Source of the DNA: Ziziphus jujuba
Lineage: Eukaryota; Streptophyta; Magnoliopsida; Rosales; Rhamnaceae
Length of the DNA stretch: 64,000 nucleotides
Assembly: GCF_031755915.1 (NCBI RefSeq)
Contig: NC_083387.1
Span: forward strand, 3,686,501-3,750,500
Reading direction: 5' to 3'
Part shown: positions 58,204-64,000 of the stretch, piece after piece
Position numbering within the stretch: the stretch's first letter is position 1
Layout of the letters: each line of letters starts with the position of its first letter
Notes under the pieces: model-generated
Database searches by the model: none
The model's input: the letters and a program-made list of their open reading frames with translations, nothing else
Told to the model about the DNA's origin: nothing
Program-made: the position numbers and the translations under genes

Positions 58204-59897
58204 AGCCTCATCCTTTCTAAAATAAATAAAATATAGGTAAGAAGTCCTTTTGTAACAATTTTTCATTTGGATTATTACATGTTTGCTTCTAAGTTTATAC
58301 TACTTAAAATAAAATTAATATTGACACATAAGTAATTAATTTTATCATTTGAATTAACAAGATATAATTGAGAATTATTTATCACATGATAAATTTTAAA
58401 AATTTTGAATATTCAACTAGAACTTCTTTATGTGACAATTTTATATGTGATAGGTCCAATATTGTTAACTTGGTAAGGCCTGATAATTTTGTAACTCCAT
58501 TTTTATATTATAGTACTCCAATTTTATATCTATCCAATATATATATATACACACACATATATATTTTTGTAGTGAGAAAATCAAAATGAAACAACCTAGA
58601 TATAACATATGTGATACTTTGGAAAAAACCAAAAAAACAAAAACAAAAAAAAATCTCCATATTATTAATGACAAAAATTGGTGTTTAAATTCAATTTACA
58701 TGAGGTGCAGTTACAAGAGATAAACAGACAACTCCTAACAACTTGCTATACACAATCTTAACAGCAGATAAGTTACACGTAAAATAAGATATACATACAA
58801 CAACTAATATTATTAGGACAATATTTTATCACTAGATGATAAGTGTTCTATCATTCACAAGCTGTATTTTTACATTTTGAAACATACGTATTTTGTCACA
58901 TTTTTATAGTAAAAAAATTATATATTTTTTTAAATTGCCATAGTTCTGGGTGCTTTTTTTACTTTTTTGTTTTTTCTGTCAAAAGCAACGAATCTTGTTA
59001 GAAAATTATGAAACACACAATTACAACTAAAATAGAAATTATAAAAATAAAAAATTTATATGTAGAAATATTCAAATAAAATATATACAAAATAATTGAG
59101 AACTATAAAAATATTTTATTATAGCAAAAGTCTCTTTAAAATAAAAAAAAGCATAATTTACAATTTTTTTTTTTATAATAAAAAAAAACCATATTATCTT
59201 CTTTACAAAGGAAAAACATGTATAATTAGGAAAAACCTTTTTCTTAATTCTCTCTCTAATTCTTTCTCTCTGTTCTTATATTTCTCACACCAAAAATAAA
59301 ATTGGCTTACAATAAATGGGATCGGGCTTTTTTTTAACAAAAAGGGATGGTAAATATGTATAGATGTTGGAGGTGGTAAAAGTAGCGGTGTAATATGGCA
59401 GTAGAAATGGTGAAGTGATTTAATTGAAATTGTACTCTCCTGCAAGCTGCCATGATTTGGTTGCCTTTTTTTTTTTTTTTTTAAATAATAATAAGCCTTA
59501 ACCGCATTATGTAAAAGGAAGAGGAAGCTTTGCCGCCACAAGCTGTTTACAGTTGAAATCATGCTATCACCTCCTTTGACCGAGTCAAATGCTTCATTAA
59601 GAAGGAAAAGGCAAAAGTGGCTGTAACCGTCACAGATCTTAGTTGAATCTATAACAAGAAATTCAAATATGTATGGATCGTTTGATTTATTTTTCAACTG
59701 AGCTTGGTTCTAATCCTTCCTCATCCGTTAGATCCCTTAGGACTCACCGCCCTTCAGCTGCCTAGACTAAACTTAAGAACGCAAGTTAATTATCGATGCC
59801 AGGATCAACAGGGAAAGTGAAAAGAGGATTGAAAGAGAAGAGAGAGGAAACGACCGTTAAGTCAAAGTAAAAAATTTTAAATTACGAGGCAAGTATT
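58204..59897. other. Intergenic region after the TRIM array
   Basis: Very AT-rich. Contains a TA/CA microsatellite near 58540-58565 and a poly-T run at about 59467-59483. A 164-codon minus-strand frame (59203-59697) includes poly-lysine and proline-rich low-complexity sequence and resembles nothing I know, so it is not called as a gene. From about 59810 the sequence begins to align with 13240 onward. Confidence 0.55.
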
Positions 59898-59906
59898 CAT
59901 TACTAG

Positions 59907-61160
59907 GAGCAGTGCTAGCAACACTTGCTCTAACACTCCCTTGTGCACTCTCTTGTGTCCTTTGCTTTTTGCTAAAATCAATACATATTTCATATAAAAT
60001 ATAGTCCACATTTTTTCGTCTTAATTACACAAGTACCCTTATTGACAGTTCTCTCTTCTCTCTCTCTTTTTGTTTTTTTGTTTTTTTAAATACGGACAGT
60101 TTTCTCTTTTTTTTTCTTTTTTTTTCTTTTTTTTTTTTTTTGGCTTTTACAGTTTTTCTGATAATATCATATGCACGAAATTGCCTTGGATGAGATTAAA
60201 GTTGATAAGGGCCACGGGTCTCTTGCCTATTAGAGATTTTAATATAAACATTTATATTTTTTTAAAAAAATTCAAAAGAATTAGTACTAAAATCATTAAA
60301 TTTTCAAATTTTTAAAACTAAATCTCAAAAATTATCAGTTGCATATCTACTAAATTAAAATTTTTCAACTCTTGTCTTTACAATATTTTTTTAAAAATAA
60401 AAAAATATAACAATGTTCTCCAAATTTGTGATTTTTAATTTTTGAAAAATTGATTATAAAAGTATAACTAACAATTTTACATTTTGGTTTTGAAAATTAA
60501 TTTAACAAAATTAAAATTTTTGGTAACCATTTTCTGTTTGGATCGTCATTTAGCAACCATTTAAAAACTTATTGGTTTTCATTTTTCTCTTTTTTAACTA
60601 ACTTTTTTCATATATTCTTTACTTTCTCAAATCTTTTTTTTTTTTTTCTGTTGTTTTATTATTTCCCTCTTCTTGCATCTTTTACCAATAGAAATAACGA
60701 TATTCACTTAGGATATTGGATATCCACTATTTAATAAATAAAGTTTTTAATGATAATAATGTTATTAAAACAAAAATAAATTTAATAATTCTACTATTAA
60801 CAAAAATAAAAATTTTAATACTAAATCATCTTGAATGTTTTTTGAAAAAATATAAGTGTGTATGTTAAAATCTCTACTAGTCAAGAGACACGTGGCCTCA
60901 CCAACTTTAATTCCATCCAAGGCAATTTCGTTCATATGATATTATCAAAAACTTTAAAACTTTAAATAAACTTAAAAAAAAAAAATTCATTTAAAAAGAG
61001 AAAACTGTCAAGGGCACTAGTGTAATTAAAATGAAGAAATGTGGGCTATATTTCATATGGTATATGTATTGATTTTGGGGGAAGTAAAAGGACACGTGTA
61101 ATACGTAACGAGAAGAGAGTGCACAAGCGAGTGTGAGAGCAAGTGTTGCTAGCACTGCTC
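59907..61160. mobile_element. Mutator-like non-autonomous element with long terminal inverted repeats
   Basis: The ends are GAGCAGTGCTAGCAACACTTG and its reverse complement. The inverted repeats extend, with gaps, for about 300 bp or more on each side (for example TATCATATGCACGAAATTGCC at left against GGCAATTTCGTTCATATGATA at right). The flanks CATTACTAG (59898-59906) and CATTGCTAG (61162-61170) match at 8 of 9 bases. The paralogous region upstream of gene 1 lacks the element at the matching place (13330-13345). Long inverted repeats and an 8-9 bp duplication fit Mutator-like elements. No transposase is encoded, and the AT-rich centre is non-coding. Confidence 0.85.
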
Positions 61161-61170
61161 TCATTGCTAG

Positions 61171-63317
61171 ACAGGTAAGGGGACTAACAATGAAAAAAAA
61201 ATATTTAAATCACATATAAAGAAAAAAAAAAAAAAATCTGAAAAGAGGCGAGTTTACGTGGTATTAAGAGTATTAGAAAAAAAAAAAATATATATATATA
61301 TATATATAATACGATAGTTCACCTCTACTAATTTAAATTTTGAAAAAAATAATAATAATTGAACCGGGACAGTAAATCTCTATCCATCAGTTATTAGTAA
61401 TAAGATGTAGGGCATTAGTTACCAAAAAAAAAAATATATAGGACATTAGTTAGTTATTTGTATTGAATATAATAATATTTTTTGTTTTTGGATCTTTTAT
61501 CTCCAAATTTGATTAAAACAAAAATGTTGGCCAAATTATAATAGTAATTAATGTCTCCCTGTACGCAGGTGCTTGAAAAAGGATTATCAGATGATTATTC
61601 GATGAGGCCGCATTAGTTAATTTGCAATGAATATAATAACGTTGTTCTGTTTTAGGTCTATGACCCCGAAGTTTGATTAAAAAACAGTTGGCGCGGATTT
61701 TGTCTGTTGCCTCGGTATTTTATTTTGCAATCACAATTTTACCTTGTTTCTTTTTCTTTTTTTCAAACTTACCACCCCATGACCCATCCAACTGAATTCT
61801 GAAAGGCCAAAAACTGATTTATCCAACTTCTGAACTTTCCCATTTTTCAGTAGCCATAGCCAGCCAAATACCAAAAACACGAAAGAAAAACAATACGAAG
61901 TCAAACACAAGTATAATAATCAAATAAAACCAAATACGCGACTGTTTCTTCACATACCAAAAATACCCCAACCCACATAAATCAAATCGTACCTTCATCT
62001 TCATCTCTAACATTTAACTTTTATTTATTTATTTTTTTTCTCTTTCTATTTCATGTCAGCTTTATCACCGGGTAAAAATAAATAGAGAGGTGGTTGCATG
62101 CCAGTAGAGATAACTGAGAAAGAAAAACAAAAAGACGAGGAGAGGAGATGAGATGAAAAACCCAATAAATCGCATACAGATCGCCAAAACTTTGGCATGG
62201 AAGAGTATCAGATCTCAAATTTTCTTTTATAAAAAGCTCTGTCCCGATAGGCAACAGAGACAGTGACCAATAAAGTTTTATCGTTTTGTTATTATTATTT
62301 AACTTTTAAAAGGGTCAAATTGAGATTGCAAAGTAAAATACCGTGGCAAAAGACAAAATGCCGTGACAATAAGGCCACCCAAAAACAAAATGTTAAACAA
62401 ATTAAAGTATTAAAAACACTAAAATAAAAACTTAATAAAGAATGGGGATCCTCTTGTCTCCATGGCCCCGTCTCCATCCACTAATTAATTAATGAATGAC
62501 AACTCATTTGTACATATGCAACAATAATTAATTCTTTGTTATTAGAGTGCAAAATTATCCCTTTCCCCTTCAACCCAAAAGTTCCATATATATGTTCCAT
62601 GCATAGTAATTATTCTTTTCCCTCTTAATTAACCTAATATTGATTACATTCCCAAATAGTCTGATTTTCATTAACTTTTCACATGCTGGAGGAAAGGAAC
62701 AAATAATTTAAAAACAAATCAAATGGAAAAAAAATAATAAAATAGTAATCAAAAAATAAATCAAATGGAAAAAAATAATAATAAAAAAGTAATGATTGCA
62801 ATATGCTTATATCAACCATTAAGCAAAGTCAATGTTGCATGCGCTTGCTATCTTTTTCTTAGAAAAATTAAAATAAAAGATATACCCTCTCCTAGTTTTT
62901 TTTTTTTTTCTTCTTTTTATTTTTATAGGAATATATATGGTCGTCAAACATGTGGAGTTTAAAATCGAATAATTGTCATCTACTCTAAGCATAGAACGAC
63001 TTTGGAGTAGGATTTAAATTTGTGAAACTTTATCACATATTTTAAATGAAAAAAACGACATAAATTAATTTTATATATAAATCAAAGCCTCTCTAATTTT
63101 CTTTTTTTCTTTTCTTTTTTGGGGAAATAAATAAGGTCATATAAATTTAGTGAACAAAAATTGCTAAAAATATAAATTACATTTAGCGAGAAATTAGGCA
63201 ATGGCACCTGAAAATTAAATCAAATGATTTAATTAGCAAGCATGCATAGTCGAATGTCCTCAACAATAAATAGCTAGGGTTTCACTTTCAAAGTGTACCA
63301 GCAGAAAAAAAATCGCT
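61171..63317. other. Upstream region of ankyrin gene 4, paralogous to 13350-15474
   Basis: It aligns in order with the region upstream of gene 1, including the internal repeat (about 61459-61520 and 61625-61690) and the TIR element at 61697-62359. It also shares the CATTAAGCAAAGTCAATG block and the GGTTTCACTTTC stretch just before the TATA box. No separate gene is seen. Confidence 0.8.
61697..62359. mobile_element. MITE-like element with about 50-bp inverted repeats, upstream of gene 4
   Basis: The left end ATTTTGTCTGTTGCCTCGG continues to TATTTTATTTTGCAATC. The right end, read as reverse complement, is ATTTTGTCTTTTGCCACGG continuing to TATTTTACTTTGCAATC. It is the sister of 13839-14556, in the same position relative to the gene. 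Confidence 0.75.
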
Positions 63318-63325
63318 TATAAATA
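63318..63325 (+). promoter_or_regulatory. TATA box of gene 4
   Basis: TATAAATA lies 45 bp before the first ATG and is conserved with the one upstream of gene 1. Confidence 0.6.
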
Positions 63326-63362
63326 TTACAGATTAATGCACTATTAGCAAAGAATAGAATAG

Positions 63363-63904
63363 ATGGAAAAAACAATAATGGCAGCACCTTCCAATGAGAG
63401 TAAGAAGAAGGAGACGAGCAGCAACAACAAAAATCTGTTCACAATTGCCATGAAAGGTGAATGGAAAGACGTCGAGAATCTTTGCAAGGAAGATATCCGA
63501 CGTCTAAAATTGAAGATCACAAAATCAGGTGCCACAGCGCTGCATGTAGCGGTCGGTGAAAATCAAGTTTACACTGTTAAAGAACTTGTGCAGCTGATTA
63601 CCGAAAAGAATTTACCAAAAGAAGTGCTCACAATTCAAAACGACGCAGGCTATGCGCCTCTCCATGTGGCAGCATCGACGGGAAATGAGGTTATTTGCCG
63701 TTTGATGGTGAACGCTGACCCTTCTCTAATCGGTGTTCGGAACAAGAAAGGAGAAACCCCTCTCTTCTTGGCCGCTTTACATGGAAAAGCTAGCATTTTT
63801 CTCTACTTACACTCTATCTGTGGCACTAGTTATGGCTATTCCTATGCCAGAAGGAAAGATGGTGACACTTTTCTGCACGCTGCAATAGCAGGGGAACATC
63901 TGGG
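63363..63904 (+). CDS. Ankyrin-PGG gene 4, exon 1 (runs off the window)
   Basis: Two start codons are possible: 63363 (MEKTIMAAPSNES) and 63378, which lines up with the single start of gene 1 (MATTSNE). The exon encodes NLFTIAMKGEWKDVENLCKE, then three ankyrin-type units (SGATALHVAVGENQVYTVKE, AGYAPLHVAASTGNEVICRL, KKGETPLFLAALHGK) and KDGDTFLHAAIAGEHLG. It ends at a GTAATG donor at 63905. There are no stops or shifts, so it is the only first exon of this type in the window that looks functional. Later exons, including the PGG domain, must lie beyond 64000. The family acts as membrane proteins in defence or stress signalling. Substrate or partner cannot be inferred from this exon. Confidence 0.88.
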
Positions 63905-64000
63905 TAATGACTCTAGCACCGTTTAATTTAATCTAATTTAAATCGCTATCTGTTATTATATATATATATATATATAATTCTATTATAACGGACGAATTAA

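Noticed and set aside
59203..59697. 164-codon minus-strand open frame
   Set aside because: It includes a poly-lysine run from a poly-T tract and proline/serine low-complexity sequence, shows no family motif and lies in AT-rich intergenic DNA.
1..64000. tRNA genes suggested by repeated TGGTATCAGAGCC motifs
   Set aside because: These are primer-binding sites complementary to a tRNA 3' end and lie next to LTRs. No cloverleaf surrounds them.

Overview
The window looks like nuclear DNA from a eudicot plant, probably a woody species. It is AT-rich and its genes have introns. Long terminal repeat (LTR) retrotransposons use the 3' end of plant initiator-Met tRNA as primer. The genes form a tandem plus-strand cluster of ACD6/ITN1-type ankyrin-repeat membrane proteins (N-terminal ankyrin repeats, C-terminal PGG domain), a family that expands in perennial eudicots. 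The species cannot be named from the sequence.

Layout. 1-13146: an old Ty1/copia element (plus strand) cut into pieces by two solo LTRs of about 3-4 kb, a third solo LTR inside one of them, and two very small TRIM elements. 13147-15534: upstream region of ankyrin gene 1, paralogous to the upstream region of gene 4 and carrying the same TIR element. 15535-30619: gene 1, with a 29-base deletion in exon 1. One intron holds a small LTR element (D), itself split by a 3-kb solo LTR and a 6.3-kb non-autonomous Ty3-like element. 30620-35548: intergenic DNA with another solo LTR. 35549-51574: gene 2, split by a 12.5-kb minus-strand nest (copia element, then TRIM, then Ty3-like element). 52036-53990: gene 3, a 5'-truncated pseudogene. 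54320-58199: a tandem array of 16 TRIM LTRs and 15 internal domains. 58200-63362: intergenic DNA, including a long-TIR Mutator-like element. 63363 to the edge: gene 4, whose intact first exon is the only part in the window.

Family members act as membrane proteins in immune, salicylate or salt-stress signalling. Gene 4 exon 1 is intact. Gene 1 has an intact 3' half and a broken first exon. Genes 2 and 3 are damaged.

Transposon boundaries are unusually clear. Two Ty3-like elements, one copia element and two large solo LTRs have exact 5-bp target-site duplications (TSDs). Two more solo LTRs have 4-of-5 duplications. One TRIM and the TRIM array have exact 4-bp duplications. The order of insertion can therefore be read directly. 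The most unusual structures are the 16-LTR TRIM array with higher-order repeats, and a non-autonomous Ty3-like family whose Gag-protease reading frame is fused to an integrase tail and, in one copy, continues into its own LTR.
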